Made by a program: the position numbers and the translations under genes. Of a stretch of 64,000 nucleotides of DNA, positions 25,988-35,423 are shown in pieces (position 1 is the stretch's first letter; the number at the start of each line of letters is the position of its first letter). Origin of the DNA: CAMPKL01 sp963805925 (GTDB lineage: Bacteria; Acidobacteriota; Terriglobia; Bryobacterales; UBA6623). The notes under the pieces were generated by a model. That model worked only from the letters and a program-made list of their open reading frames with translations, ran no database searches and was not told where the DNA came from. The stretch lies in the NCBI GenBank assembly GCA_963805925.1, contig CAWDWB010000009.1, positions 652,219 through 716,218 of the forward strand, written 5' to 3'.

Positions 25988-26485
25988 TTAGATTCTTATG
26001 CGTTCCGTCCGGCTCGCATTCGCTGCCAAACCGGCATCCAGTTGCATGAGCGCACTGGCCCGCTGGCGAAGGTCGCCGAAGGAGACTAGCAGGCGGTGGA
26101 CCTGGCTGACGGCTCGCGGGCTTCCGCCTGCGTAGGTCTTGACCCAGACCGCGACGAACAGCCAATGGAAACTCAGCCAACAACGGAATAATCTCGGGGC
26201 CGAATCCGCTTCCTGACTAATCGGAGCCAATAGACGGCACACCGCCCAGGCCGTGAGGAAGTCCCCCCGGAGCCTCTTCAGCTGCTTCCGTATCAGCGGT
26301 CCTTGATCCTTCGACAGACGCTCCTCGAATAACGGCGCCAGGTGCTCGTATTCTCGTCCGGGCGTCAGCGCTTGATCCAAATCGGCGAGCCCCTGCTCCG
26401 AGACAGGTTCGGGACGCAGCAGTTCCACGGCCAGCACCAGCGCCGCTACAACGACCAACGCCAGAACTACGAGAAGGACGGCCAT
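25988..26485 (-). CDS. Hypothetical protein with one N-terminal membrane anchor
   Basis: A 165-residue protein that I do not recognise. A strong hydrophobic helix spans residues 2-24 (AVLLVVLALVVVAALVLAVE). The rest is soluble and helical, with charged stretches (LEERLSKDQGPLIRKQLKRL) and a more hydrophobic block (FRCWLSFHWLFVAVWVKTY) that may be a second, partially buried helix. It lies directly upstream of the cbiM operon in the same direction with a 57-bp gap and could be co-transcribed, but nothing ties it to metal transport. Function unknown. Confidence 0.5.
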   Translation of the reverse strand: MAVLLVVLALVVVAALVLAVELLRPEPVSEQGLADLDQALTPGREYEHLAPLFEERLSKDQGPLIRKQLKRLRGDFLTAWAVCRLLAPISQEADSAPRLFRCWLSFHWLFVAVWVKTYAGGSPRAVSQVHRLLVSFGDLRQRASALMQLDAGLAANASRTERIRI

Positions 26486-26652
26486 ACAATGAGCGCCTTC
26501 GCCAATGGATCGTGGATGCGATGCCGCCCGGAGCCGTTCGGCACGACTTCAAGCTTGATATTACTGTGGACCGCGCTTCCCGCCTACGACACGCAAGTAC
26601 CGAATTGGTGCGGCGCAAAACCCTACTACTACTAGGACCTTCGATCTGAGAC

Positions 26653-29600
26653 CTAGTCGAAGGTCATCGTCGCCTGCAGATCTCTCAGCGAAGCGGCCAC
26701 CGGATGGCTCGCCTCGGCCAGGACTTTGGCGAAAGTCGCCGCGTCACGCGGACGGCCCAATAGATAACCCTGCACGGCGTCACAGCGATGGTCCCTGAGG
26801 AACTGCAGTTGTGCGGCCGTTTCCACGCCCTCAGCGATTACGCGCAGGCCGAGCGTGTGGGCGAGACCGATCAGTCCCGAGACCACCGCGACATCGCCCG
26901 AGTCCGCCGGCACCCTCTTGACGAATGATTGATCGATCTTGATGTTGTGGATCGGGAAGCGCCGCAAATAGACCAGCGAAGAGTATCCGGTGCCGAAATC
27001 GTCGAGCGAGATCTGCACTCCTCTCTGATACAGATGAGTCAGCGGGCGCAAACTCGACTCGGAGCTCTCCATCAAGGCGCCCTCGGTGAGTTCCAACTGC
27101 AGACTGGACGGTTCCAGCCTCTGCTCCGTCAGACAACCTTCCACCAGCGCCGCCACGTCCTGATGCACAAACTGGCGGGGTGAAATATTCACCGACACGC
27201 AGATATCAGGCAGTCCGGCGTCGCGCCAGGCCCGGTTCTGCCGGCAGACCTCTTTCAGTAGCCAACTGCTGATCTCCTTGATGATTCCGGTTTCTTCTGC
27301 GATCGACAAAAACTGACCCGGATAGATCAGGCCTCTCTGCGGATGTTGCCAGCGCAACAAGGCCTCGCAACTGAGCACGCGGCGTTCACCCAAATCGAGA
27401 ATCGGCTGATAGTGCAGCACAAATTCGTTGCGCTCGACCGCCCGACGCAGATCGGTCTCAATCTGCAGCACTTCCACCGCATGGGCATGCATCCGGCGGT
27501 CGAAAAGCTCATAGCGGCCGCGCCCCTGCGCCTTGGCCCGATACATCGCTATATCGGCGTCCCGCAGCATCTCCTCGGCCGATCTGCGGCCGTCCGAGCT
27601 CAGGGCGATGCCGATGCTCACCGCGGCGAAGACTTCGTGCCCGTTGATGCGCAGCGGATCCTGCAGCTTCTCTTGAATACGCTCGGCAAGTTGCGTGGCG
27701 GCCTGGACGTCGTTGATCTTTTCGACCAGCACGGCAAACTCGTCCCCTCCCAGCCGGCAGATGGTGTCGCCGGGACGCACGCAAGCCTTCAATCGCCCCG
27801 CGATCGCCACCAAGAGTTGATCGCCGATCATGTGTCCCAGGCTATCGTTGACGACCTTGAAACGATCCAAGTCGAGAAACAGAACTCCAAACAGGGCTGG
27901 CAAGTGCTTCGCCGCGGATGCCCGCGCGCTTTCTAGTTGCGCCATGAAGTAGGTGCGATTGGGAAGGCCCGTAAGTTGGTCGTGAAGCGCATCGTATCGC
28001 AGTTGCTTCTCAGCGTTCTTACGATTCGTTACGTCCGTCTGCGAACCGGCCAGGCGGCTTGCTGCGCCGGTTTCATCGCGCACCGCAACGGCTCGACTCA
28101 GGACCCAGCGATAACCGCCCGCTGAGTGTTTGACGCGATGTTCGCTCTCGAAAAAGCTGGTGCGCCCTTCCAGGTGATCGTCCAACGTCTTGCGCAGAGC
28201 GTCCAAATCACGCGGATGAACCCGGCTGAACCATTCTTCCGGGCTGGACCCGACCTCGTCGCCTTCAGCGCCGATGATCTCTTTCCAACGGCTTGAGAAA
28301 TACACTTCATTGGTCTTCAGGTTCCAGTCCCACAAACCGTCGTTCGCGCCGCGCGAAGCCAGTGCGTACCGCTCTTCGCTCTCTCTCAGTTTTTCTTCCG
28401 TCAACTTGCGGGCCGTGATGTCTCGAATAATCGCGCTGTAGACGTTAGGGCCGCTGGCCTGTTTCATGCGACTGATGGTCAACTCCGCCGGAAAAGACAT
28501 TCCCTCCTTGCTTCTGCCCACGCACTCGGTCGGGATATCCGAAGCGCTGGAACTCAGTTCTTCGGCTTTCGCCGCCTCCCAGCCCGGAAGCAGGTCGTCC
28601 AGGTGCAGACCGAAGGCCTCTTCCTTCGAATAGCCGAACAGCTTTTGGGCGCCTGGATTGTACGTCGATATTCGCCCATCCGAATCGAAGGCGATGATGC
28701 CGTCGGAAGCATGGTCGATCACCGCCCGGATTCGCCCTTCGCTCTCTCGGAAACGTTCGGTCATGAGGGCCGCGATGCCAAGCGCCCGGGCTCTGGTGGA
28801 CGACAGCACCAAAGCGATATCAAACAGCAACACGCTGATGGCAAGTCCTGCTAGTACGATCTGGAAGGGATAGTTCTGCGTGAGCGAAGCTGCCGCGAAC
28901 TCGGTCGGCAAAACGGCAACCGTCCACCCGACTCCGCCGAACGCAGCCGCTTCAAGCGCGGGCGGCAACTCGGAATCCGTCGCCTCCGCGGGACCCGATC
29001 GGTACAAGAGATTCTCGGCAACAACCGCGTCTCCCTCGTACAATGCAAATCGCACGTTGCCGTCCACGTTGTCCGTCACGCCCGCGAGCATCACGCTCGG
29101 GTCGGCAAACGCGACAATCCACCCGGCGTCTGCAGCCTCGCCGTCTTGGGCCAGACGACTGACGGGCCGCATCAACGCCAGCCATTCTTGCGGCTCACCA
29201 CTCGAAGTCCAACGCAAGATGCCGGCCGCGAGCGAAGCCCCACGCGTGGCGCGCCTCCTGAGCGCGGTCAGCTTTGCCGCAGCCTTCTCATCGAGCTGGA
29301 TCGACAGGCAGCCTTCCGGCCTGGGACTGACGGACCCGGCAACCCGGACCGGCTGGCCTCCAGGCTGCCCGGCATCATCGGACGCCAGAAGCAAGTGGAT
29401 ACAGCGGAATCCCGGGAAGCCCTCTTGCAGTTGCAGCGCCTTGGTGAACTCGCGCCACGCCTCTCCATCCTGATGCAAGACACGGTAGGCCGAAGCCGAT
29501 GCAGACAGAACCTGGGCGTAGTGCTCCACCCGATCTTCCACCTCGCGGGCCAACCGTTGAGCGACAGAGGCAATCCTTTCTTCTTGGTAGGCGTCGGAGC

Positions 29601-30717
29601 GCAGCTTGCTCGCGACCCCGGCGATCGCCGTGGCCAACAACGCTACGGCCAGAATGCCCCACGCCGCGGTGTTCTTGCGCGGAGCGCCCCGCCTCGCCCC
29701 GGCAACGCCCATGTCGGCGGTTTGCATCAAGATCAGAATCAAGATCAAGGCGCCGAGCAAGGCAGACAGCCCGACCGTGGTCCAGCGCGTCGCGGTCAAC
29801 AGGCGTAGCGCCGCGTCCGCGTTTGTCTCGACCACGAAGGAGAGTCCCACGGACGGTGCGCGGGCCCAGCCCCCAAAAGCTGCGCCCCGGCAGCCTTGGT
29901 AGCCGCCCATGTTGGTCCCGGCGGCTGCGTCCGGGTTCTCGGCCCCCGACCTCTCTAACAGCTGACCCGGCGTCGTCGCGCAGACGAACGCGTCTCCGCT
30001 CTTCTCGCCAAGTATCCGCGCAGGTTCGTCATTCGACGACACCGCATACGCAGCCAGCAGCTCGGAAGATACCGATTGCAACTCCCGGTCGATCATCGGC
30101 AGCAGGTCAAACGAGTAGAGCAGCCAACCGCTCTTCCCGGATTCCGTCTCAATTGGCAGCGAGACGGCTATCTGCCAAGCGCCCGCTCGATTGCTTCGCC
30201 CAGTCAGCTCATCCCACGGACTGATCCGGGGCGGCGGGATCGTCGCGATCCGATCAGCGCCCGGAGCGCTCTCGGCAAGCACGCCGCCGGCAGCGTCGAC
30301 CAGCAGGAAATCCTTCGCCGCCCCCGGTGCAAGTCGCTGCAGGGAACGATTCGCCGCAGCGGCAAACTGACTGCGCGTGGTCGAATCCGCGCCGTCGAGT
30401 ACCCTCTGCGCCGCTTCCATCGTTCCGCTTTCGAGAGAAACGGCCCGCAGTTCAGCTGCCGTCAATCGCGCTTGGGATACGACGGCCGCTGCGGATGATT
30501 CCGCCGCTCGCCTCAATAGCGAGTCCAACTCAGCCAACCGTTCGGCGCGGCTTTTTTGCAGCATCCACCAAGCCGGAGCAAGTAGGCACAGCAAAGCCAG
30601 GCCGGCGCAGGCCGCCTCAGCCAAGCCGGGCTTGCCCAACCGTCTCATACGAGAACGAAATATCAATGATTCGCTTGTATTCATTCCTCGCGCCGACGCC
30701 GGCGACAGCGGCTTCAA
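26653..30717 (-). CDS. Membrane CHASE-PAS-GGDEF-EAL cyclic-di-GMP signalling protein
   Basis: A 1,354-residue sensor. There is a membrane helix at about 33-52, a periplasmic domain (about 55-305), helices at about 308-328 and 350-370, a CHASE domain (about 375-625), then a helix near 632-652. Two PAS domains follow (about 665-785 and 790-915). The GGDEF domain has an intact G-G-D-E-F at 990-994, preceded by the RPGD inhibitory I-site at the expected spacing. The EAL domain has E1118-A-L plus NISPRQF, LELTEG, DDFGTGYSS, IKIDQSF and EGVET. Both active sites look complete, so it could both make and break c-di-GMP under ligand control. An alternative start is the Met at 30684. Monocistronic. Confidence 0.9.
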   Translation of the reverse strand: MKPLSPASARGMNTSESLIFRSRMRRLGKPGLAEAACAGLALLCLLAPAWWMLQKSRAERLAELDSLLRRAAESSAAAVVSQARLTAAELRAVSLESGTMEAAQRVLDGADSTTRSQFAAAANRSLQRLAPGAAKDFLLVDAAGGVLAESAPGADRIATIPPPRISPWDELTGRSNRAGAWQIAVSLPIETESGKSGWLLYSFDLLPMIDRELQSVSSELLAAYAVSSNDEPARILGEKSGDAFVCATTPGQLLERSGAENPDAAAGTNMGGYQGCRGAAFGGWARAPSVGLSFVVETNADAALRLLTATRWTTVGLSALLGALILILILMQTADMGVAGARRGAPRKNTAAWGILAVALLATAIAGVASKLRSDAYQEERIASVAQRLAREVEDRVEHYAQVLSASASAYRVLHQDGEAWREFTKALQLQEGFPGFRCIHLLLASDDAGQPGGQPVRVAGSVSPRPEGCLSIQLDEKAAAKLTALRRRATRGASLAAGILRWTSSGEPQEWLALMRPVSRLAQDGEAADAGWIVAFADPSVMLAGVTDNVDGNVRFALYEGDAVVAENLLYRSGPAEATDSELPPALEAAAFGGVGWTVAVLPTEFAAASLTQNYPFQIVLAGLAISVLLFDIALVLSSTRARALGIAALMTERFRESEGRIRAVIDHASDGIIAFDSDGRISTYNPGAQKLFGYSKEEAFGLHLDDLLPGWEAAKAEELSSSASDIPTECVGRSKEGMSFPAELTISRMKQASGPNVYSAIIRDITARKLTEEKLRESEERYALASRGANDGLWDWNLKTNEVYFSSRWKEIIGAEGDEVGSSPEEWFSRVHPRDLDALRKTLDDHLEGRTSFFESEHRVKHSAGGYRWVLSRAVAVRDETGAASRLAGSQTDVTNRKNAEKQLRYDALHDQLTGLPNRTYFMAQLESARASAAKHLPALFGVLFLDLDRFKVVNDSLGHMIGDQLLVAIAGRLKACVRPGDTICRLGGDEFAVLVEKINDVQAATQLAERIQEKLQDPLRINGHEVFAAVSIGIALSSDGRRSAEEMLRDADIAMYRAKAQGRGRYELFDRRMHAHAVEVLQIETDLRRAVERNEFVLHYQPILDLGERRVLSCEALLRWQHPQRGLIYPGQFLSIAEETGIIKEISSWLLKEVCRQNRAWRDAGLPDICVSVNISPRQFVHQDVAALVEGCLTEQRLEPSSLQLELTEGALMESSESSLRPLTHLYQRGVQISLDDFGTGYSSLVYLRRFPIHNIKIDQSFVKRVPADSGDVAVVSGLIGLAHTLGLRVIAEGVETAAQLQFLRDHRCDAVQGYLLGRPRDAATFAKVLAEASHPVAASLRDLQATMTFD

Positions 30718-30961
30718 ACGCCCTCTCTTAAGCAGTTCGAGCGCAAATCTCCCCTCGGCGCCGGGTGGTCCGACTCTAGGTTATGGGGCTGAGTCCGTCG
30801 TGCTTGTCAGCGAATGCTCCGAGATTTCTAAGTGACAACACGTAGTTGGAGTCCCCTCGGCTGGTACTGGCGCTCCCCCGGGTCCGTCGCGACCGCGAGC
30901 CATACGACCTAGATCGGCAGCGCGGCGGCGTTAGAGCAGGTCATGAGAGAATCGAAAAACG

Positions 30962-31357
30962 ATGATTGAACGCCTCACGCCCCCCGGCTCCCCTGCTCCC
31001 CGCGGGCCTTACTCCCCCGCGGTACGTGCCGGAGATTTCGTTTTTGTCTCAGGACAATTGCCCATCGACGCCGCCAGTAACAAAATCGTCTCCAGTTCTG
31101 TCGCCGAGCAAACCCGTCAGACCATCGAGAATCTCCAGGCTGTGCTCTCGGCGGCAGGCGTGGGCCTGTCGGATGTCGTCAAGTGTTCCGTCTTCCTCGC
31201 TGACATTCGCGACTTCGCGGCCATGAACGAGGTCTATAGCGAATTTTTCGGGGAGGCGAAGCCGGCTCGATCCACCGTCCAGGCCGTATTGCCCAGTTCC
31301 GAAGCGAGAGTCGAGATCGACTGTATCGCTTACGCTCCGCGCAACGCCGCGGCTTAA
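30962..31357 (+). CDS. RidA family reactive-imine deaminase
   Basis: A 131-residue cytosolic protein of the RidA/YjgF/UK114 family, a trimer that hydrolyses reactive enamines and imines released by PLP enzymes. Signatures are present: APRGPYSPAVRAGDFVFVSGQ at the N-terminus (seen in two shorter blocks), GVGLSDVVKCSVFLADI in the middle, and the C-terminal PARSTVQAV with the conserved catalytic Arg, then EARVEIDCIAYAP. Length and motifs are normal. It is divergent from the c-di-GMP protein and its last four bases overlap the convergent TRAP permease gene. Confidence 0.9.
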   Translation: MIERLTPPGSPAPRGPYSPAVRAGDFVFVSGQLPIDAASNKIVSSSVAEQTRQTIENLQAVLSAAGVGLSDVVKCSVFLADIRDFAAMNEVYSEFFGEAKPARSTVQAVLPSSEARVEIDCIAYAPRNAAA

Positions 31358-33177
31358 GGCGAATCCACAAACCCTGTCAGCGCCAGGCTAAACTCGGGCC
31401 AAAAGGTGATTACCAACACGGCAATCAGCAACATCACCGTGTATGGCAGAGTCGAACGGTAAACCGTCGTCAACGGTTTGTCGAAGCGGTAAGCAGCCAG
31501 GAACAAATTCTCGCCCATTGGCGGCATCAAGTAGCCCAACTCCATGTTGGCCAAAAAGATGATGCCCATGTGAACCGGATCGACGCCATAAGCCGCGCCG
31601 ATCGGGGCGACCAAGGGTACGACCACAATGATCGCCGAATAAATATCCATTAAGGCGCCGATCACGATCAAGAATAGATTCAGCGCCAGCAAGAAGACCC
31701 ACTTCGATTCGATATTGGCCTGCACCCATTCGAGGGCGTGCGTCGGGATCTGTTCAAAGATCAACCAGTTCGTGAAACCCATCGCCACGCCTAGGATGAT
31801 CATGAAGCCGCCGATCAGCGTCGCGCACTCCACCGTGATCCTCGGCAGGTCCTTGCGAATGCTCAGACTCCGAAATATGCCGCATTCCACCAGCAGCGCA
31901 TAGAACACCGTGACGGCCGAAGCCTCCACCAGCGTCGTGAAGCCTGCCCAGATGCCGGCCAGCACGATAACCGGCAACAGCACATCCCACTTGGCTTCCC
32001 ACAACGATTGGCGCGCCTCGCCCCACTCGAACGGCGTCTTCTTGGCCCCGGCCTTATAGCCGCTGCGTGCCGCCCACCCCGCGACCACGACCACCAGCAG
32101 GCAGCCCGGCAACAGCCCCGCCAAGAACAGCTTCTCTAGCGGCTGGTTGGCGTAAAAAGCGTATAGAATCACCGGCAAACTTGGAGGGAACAGCAGCCCG
32201 ATCGACCCCGACACGGTCACCAATCCCATCGAGGTTCGTTCGGGATAGCCTGCCGACATTAGCAGCGGCAGCAGCAGCCCGCCCATCGACAAAATCGTCA
32301 CGCCCGATGCCCCTGTCAGCGGCGTAAAGAACGCCAATACCAGCGTGGCTACGATCGCCAGGCCGCCCGGCATCCAGCCGACCAGCGCCTGAAACAGTCG
32401 CATCAGCCGCCGGCTGGCGCCGCCCTCGGCCAAGATGTAGCCCCCTAGGGTGAACAGCGGAATCGCCGGCAGCATCGGAGATGCCGCCAGCCGATACGTT
32501 TCCGTCGGCACCGATGCGATCGGCGATGCGTCATACCAAAACAGCAGCAACGCCGCCCCACCCAGAGCCCCGAAAATCGGCATCCCGAGAGCTGTCGCGA
32601 CGACCAAAAACAACAGGCCGGGAGTCCGTATGTTGAACGTTTCCAGATACGGCCACCAGGCGAACGCAGCCGGAATACCCAACCCCAGCGCCGTCAGCGC
32701 TCGGCCGCTCCAACTTTTCGAAGAGTTCCAAACCAACCAGCCGCCCACTGCCCCGAAACCCAGCGGCAAAGACAGCAAGAAGACCCAGCCTGGAATCCCC
32801 CAACCGACGATCGAACCGAACTCGCGCTCCGTCTGGACCAACTCCCAACTCGCAACCGCCAAACCAGCGCAAATGCCCACCGCCGCAGCCGAAGAGAAGA
32901 CCTTGAACGTCGGCGCCCATCCCTTGGGCAAAATCTTCGCCGTCGAAAGCGCCAATAGCCGTTCGTCGCGTGCCGCGATGGCCGCGCCCACGAACGTGAT
33001 GACCAACGTCAGGTGCTGAACAATCGGAATCGAGCCGGAGATGCCGCCGCTTAGCGCGACCCTGGCGAAAATTTCGACAAGCGGCAGCAGCGCCATCATC
33101 GCCAACACGGCGACAGCGACCCAACCCTCAACGCCCGGTCGCGGCGCCGCCGCGCGCAGATCGGCGGAATCCGTCAC
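31354..33177 (-). CDS. TRAP transporter permease with fused small and large subunits (DctQM)
   Basis: A 607-residue protein with about 16 membrane helices. The first ~175 residues match the small DctQ subunit, with four helices and the cytoplasmic loop AIAARDERLLALS. From about residue 190 the sequence is the DctM permease, shown by ASPMLPAIPLFTLGGYILAEGG, LTGASGVTILSMGGLLLPLL and SGSIGLLFPPSLPVILYA. TRAP systems take up organic acids using a Na+ gradient and an extracytoplasmic DctP receptor. No dctP gene is in the window. The start overlaps the stop of the upstream phosphoesterase (ATGA), so the two are coupled. Substrate unknown. Confidence 0.85.
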   Translation of the reverse strand: MTDSADLRAAAPRPGVEGWVAVAVLAMMALLPLVEIFARVALSGGISGSIPIVQHLTLVITFVGAAIAARDERLLALSTAKILPKGWAPTFKVFSSAAAVGICAGLAVASWELVQTEREFGSIVGWGIPGWVFLLSLPLGFGAVGGWLVWNSSKSWSGRALTALGLGIPAAFAWWPYLETFNIRTPGLLFLVVATALGMPIFGALGGAALLLFWYDASPIASVPTETYRLAASPMLPAIPLFTLGGYILAEGGASRRLMRLFQALVGWMPGGLAIVATLVLAFFTPLTGASGVTILSMGGLLLPLLMSAGYPERTSMGLVTVSGSIGLLFPPSLPVILYAFYANQPLEKLFLAGLLPGCLLVVVVAGWAARSGYKAGAKKTPFEWGEARQSLWEAKWDVLLPVIVLAGIWAGFTTLVEASAVTVFYALLVECGIFRSLSIRKDLPRITVECATLIGGFMIILGVAMGFTNWLIFEQIPTHALEWVQANIESKWVFLLALNLFLIVIGALMDIYSAIIVVVPLVAPIGAAYGVDPVHMGIIFLANMELGYLMPPMGENLFLAAYRFDKPLTTVYRSTLPYTVMLLIAVLVITFWPEFSLALTGFVDSP

Positions 33178-33776
33178 GCTGCGGCGATCTCCAGCAGGCA
33201 GCCGTTGCGCCCGACGTTCATCGCCTCAGTCTTGCCGATCCTTTCCGATACGCCGGCCGCTTCGTGGATGTGGCCGCAAAAGAAGTGCTCCGGACGGTAA
33301 GCATCAATGAACTCCCTCACCGCAACACTGCCGAAATGGTTGCCCGGCCCTGCTTGATCGAGCGCCGTGCCCTTCGGAGGCGCGTGACAGATCAAAATCA
33401 GCGGAGCGAGTCCCGCGAACGGCTCCAGCCGCTCACGCAGTTCCTCTTCCGAATACTCGCCCGGCGTATCGAAAGGCGTCGGATTCGAGTACCCCAGCCC
33501 GGCGATATGCCAGCCGTCTTGAATGAACGACTTGCCATGCAAGTTATTGAAGCCGAACTTACGGCAGAATGAGTTGATATCGGCGGCCGTCTCGTGATTG
33601 CCCGGCAACACCCACAGCTTGTCGCCCAGCGGCTTGAGCACCTCGCCGCAAGCGTCGAGCCCTTGCGACCAATTCACCAAGTCCCCGGCGCTGATATAGA
33701 GGTCCGCCTCGACCGCCGCCGCCTTTTCCAAGGCCTTCAGGTCGTTGTGGATATCGGAGAAGACCTGAACTCGCAT
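33174..33776 (-). CDS. Calcineurin-like metallophosphoesterase
   Basis: About 200 residues from the ATG at 33776; an upstream ATG at 33803 is possible but gives a non-family leader. The dimetal phosphoesterase motifs appear in order: FSDIHND (D-x-H), ISAGDLVNWS (GD), VLPGNHETA (GNHE), ICHAPPKG (His) and CGHIHEAAG (GHxH). This is the YfcE/Rv0805-like class of small phosphodiesterases, acting on nucleotides or phosphate esters with Mn2+ or Fe. Its stop overlaps the TRAP permease start by four bases. The 51-bp gap to the divergent HEAT-cyclophilin gene must hold both promoters. Confidence 0.8.
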   Translation of the reverse strand: MRVQVFSDIHNDLKALEKAAAVEADLYISAGDLVNWSQGLDACGEVLKPLGDKLWVLPGNHETAADINSFCRKFGFNNLHGKSFIQDGWHIAGLGYSNPTPFDTPGEYSEEELRERLEPFAGLAPLILICHAPPKGTALDQAGPGNHFGSVAVREFIDAYRPEHFFCGHIHEAAGVSERIGKTEAMNVGRNGCLLEIAAA

Positions 33777-33827
33777 GATGTCCACCAGTGTAATGTTTCC
33801 CACGAACTGCTGTTAGGATGACGTTTC

Positions 33828-35255
33828 GTGGCTGATTCCCTCATCAAGCGGCATGAAGTCAAGTTCTTGCTCGTCTGTATGTTTCTGCTCGCTTTGGCGG
33901 CGGGCTGGTTGTTCTCCACCCGCCCCGGGCACCGCATCGAAACCGACTTTCTGACTCGCGAACAACAACGGCAACTCGACGTTTGGCTTTTTGGACAAGC
34001 GCGCTCCAGCCCGATCGCTGAAGATCGCGCCCGTGCCTGCTTAGCGCTCGGACGCATCAGCGGCGAGGGCGCATCCGAACGGCTCATTGAATCGCTCAAC
34101 GACCCCGCCGCAAGCGTTCGCGCGTTTGCCGCATTCGGCCTGGGCCTGATCGGCGACCGCGACTGGATGGAAGGCCGCGAGGCGAACGTAGAAGCCGCGC
34201 AGGCTCTTGGCGGAGTCCTGCAAGATGAGGATCGGCGCGTGGTGACCTATGCCGTCGAAGCGCTCGGCAAAATGCACTGGCAGCGTCTCGGCCGCGCGAT
34301 CGCCGCAACTCCCGCCCCGCTCGCGGTCACCCTGACGGCTCTGGTACGCATGGACGACGCGCGCTTCGCCGACTGGATAACCAACGCAACACGCTCTGAT
34401 GACCAAGACATTCGTTGGGCGGCGACCGTGGCGCTCGAGGAGTTGCAGGCGCCGGTCACCGAAGACATGACCAGGGCCTATCTGCGTCTGACAAAAGACC
34501 GCAATGACTTCGTACGCGCCGCCGTCGCGCGCGGCCTGGGCCGCCTCAATGCGCAAGATGACGTGTTCGATGCATTGCGTACCCTGTCTAAGGATCGCGA
34601 CCCGAAAGTTCGTTTCGAGGCGGTTCGCTCGCTTGGCGAGTTGGCCGACGCCCAGCATACGGCAGCGCTCGAAGAGGCCGTTGCCGACGAGAATCCTCTG
34701 GTCCGCGCCGAGGCTGAACGTGCGATCCGCGCCCTGGTCGAAGACGTCGCCGACCCACTGCCGCCGCGCGACCCCTCGCCCATCGCGGCGCCCCTGGCTG
34801 AAGAGCCGCCGCGATTCGAGTTCAACGAGCTGCCTGACATCTCGCGCACCATCGGACGCCGCCTCATCATGGAAACGCCTCTCGGAGAATTCGAAATCAC
34901 GCTCGACTACGACAACGCGCCGCTAGCCGCCGAACGCTTCTACCGTCTGGCGACCTCCGGCGCCTACGACGGCGCTGCCTTTGGGCAGGTCCGGCCCGAC
35001 GGGTATGCGCAGGCCGCGCCGGCCAAGCCCATGGGGCCGCTGATTCCCGAGTTCAATACCCAACCGTTCCTGCGCGGCAGCATGGGCATGGTCCGCGCCG
35101 GTCCGGACTCCGACTCTGCTGAATTTTTCATTGCGACCACTCCGCTGCTGTTCGCCGACACGCGCTACACCAACTTCGGTAGGCTCATCTCCGGGGACGC
35201 CATTCTCGACCGCATCACGCCCGGCACGCGCATCATCACGATTCGCGAACCGTAG
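33828..35255 (+). CDS. Membrane-anchored HEAT-repeat protein fused to a degenerate cyclophilin
   Basis: A 475-residue protein starting at a GTG (33828). A single membrane helix or signal anchor spans residues 11-27. HEAT-like repeats fill residues ~60-300 (DRARACLALGRISGEGAS; VRAAVARGLGRLNAQDDV; VRFEAVRSLGELADAQHT). The C-terminal ~170 residues are a cyclophilin-type PPIase fold (METPLGEFEITLDYDNAPLA, AEFFIATTPL, YTNFGRLISGD). The catalytic Arg of the canonical F-H-R-V motif is replaced: F385-G-Q387-V. The usual S-Q-F-F-I is A-E-F-F-I. Prolyl isomerase activity is therefore likely weak or lost, and the domain may bind partners only. It ends with a bidirectional terminator at 35348. Confidence 0.8.
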   Translation: MADSLIKRHEVKFLLVCMFLLALAAGWLFSTRPGHRIETDFLTREQQRQLDVWLFGQARSSPIAEDRARACLALGRISGEGASERLIESLNDPAASVRAFAAFGLGLIGDRDWMEGREANVEAAQALGGVLQDEDRRVVTYAVEALGKMHWQRLGRAIAATPAPLAVTLTALVRMDDARFADWITNATRSDDQDIRWAATVALEELQAPVTEDMTRAYLRLTKDRNDFVRAAVARGLGRLNAQDDVFDALRTLSKDRDPKVRFEAVRSLGELADAQHTAALEEAVADENPLVRAEAERAIRALVEDVADPLPPRDPSPIAAPLAEEPPRFEFNELPDISRTIGRRLIMETPLGEFEITLDYDNAPLAAERFYRLATSGAYDGAAFGQVRPDGYAQAAPAKPMGPLIPEFNTQPFLRGSMGMVRAGPDSDSAEFFIATTPLLFADTRYTNFGRLISGDAILDRITPGTRIITIREP

Positions 35256-35347
35256 GTACGTTGCCAGGATGCGTTCTTGTGCCGACTGTGCGCGCCTTGT
35301 TTGACGTCGGGCCGGTTGCTGCACTGCGAGGCTCCGCCCAAAATGAA

Positions 35348-35384
35348 AACGGCCCGCTCGGAAAGAGCGGGCCGTTCTGCTTTT
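35348..35384. terminator. Strong bidirectional Rho-independent terminator
   Basis: A perfect 12-bp stem (AACGGCCCGCTC/GAGCGGGCCGTT) with a 5-nt loop (35348-35376) is followed by CTGCTTTT. On the other strand the stem is followed by TTTTCATTTT. It serves both the HEAT-cyclophilin gene and the convergent PEP-CTERM gene. Confidence 0.9.
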
Positions 35385-35423
35385 AAGTCAGTATGCGCCT
35401 CAAGAGTGCGCGTTTCTCTAGCT

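Noticed and set aside
26489..26635. A plus-strand 48-codon open frame ending in KPYYY
   Set aside because: Short, without family features, and located in a small gap between two minus-strand genes.
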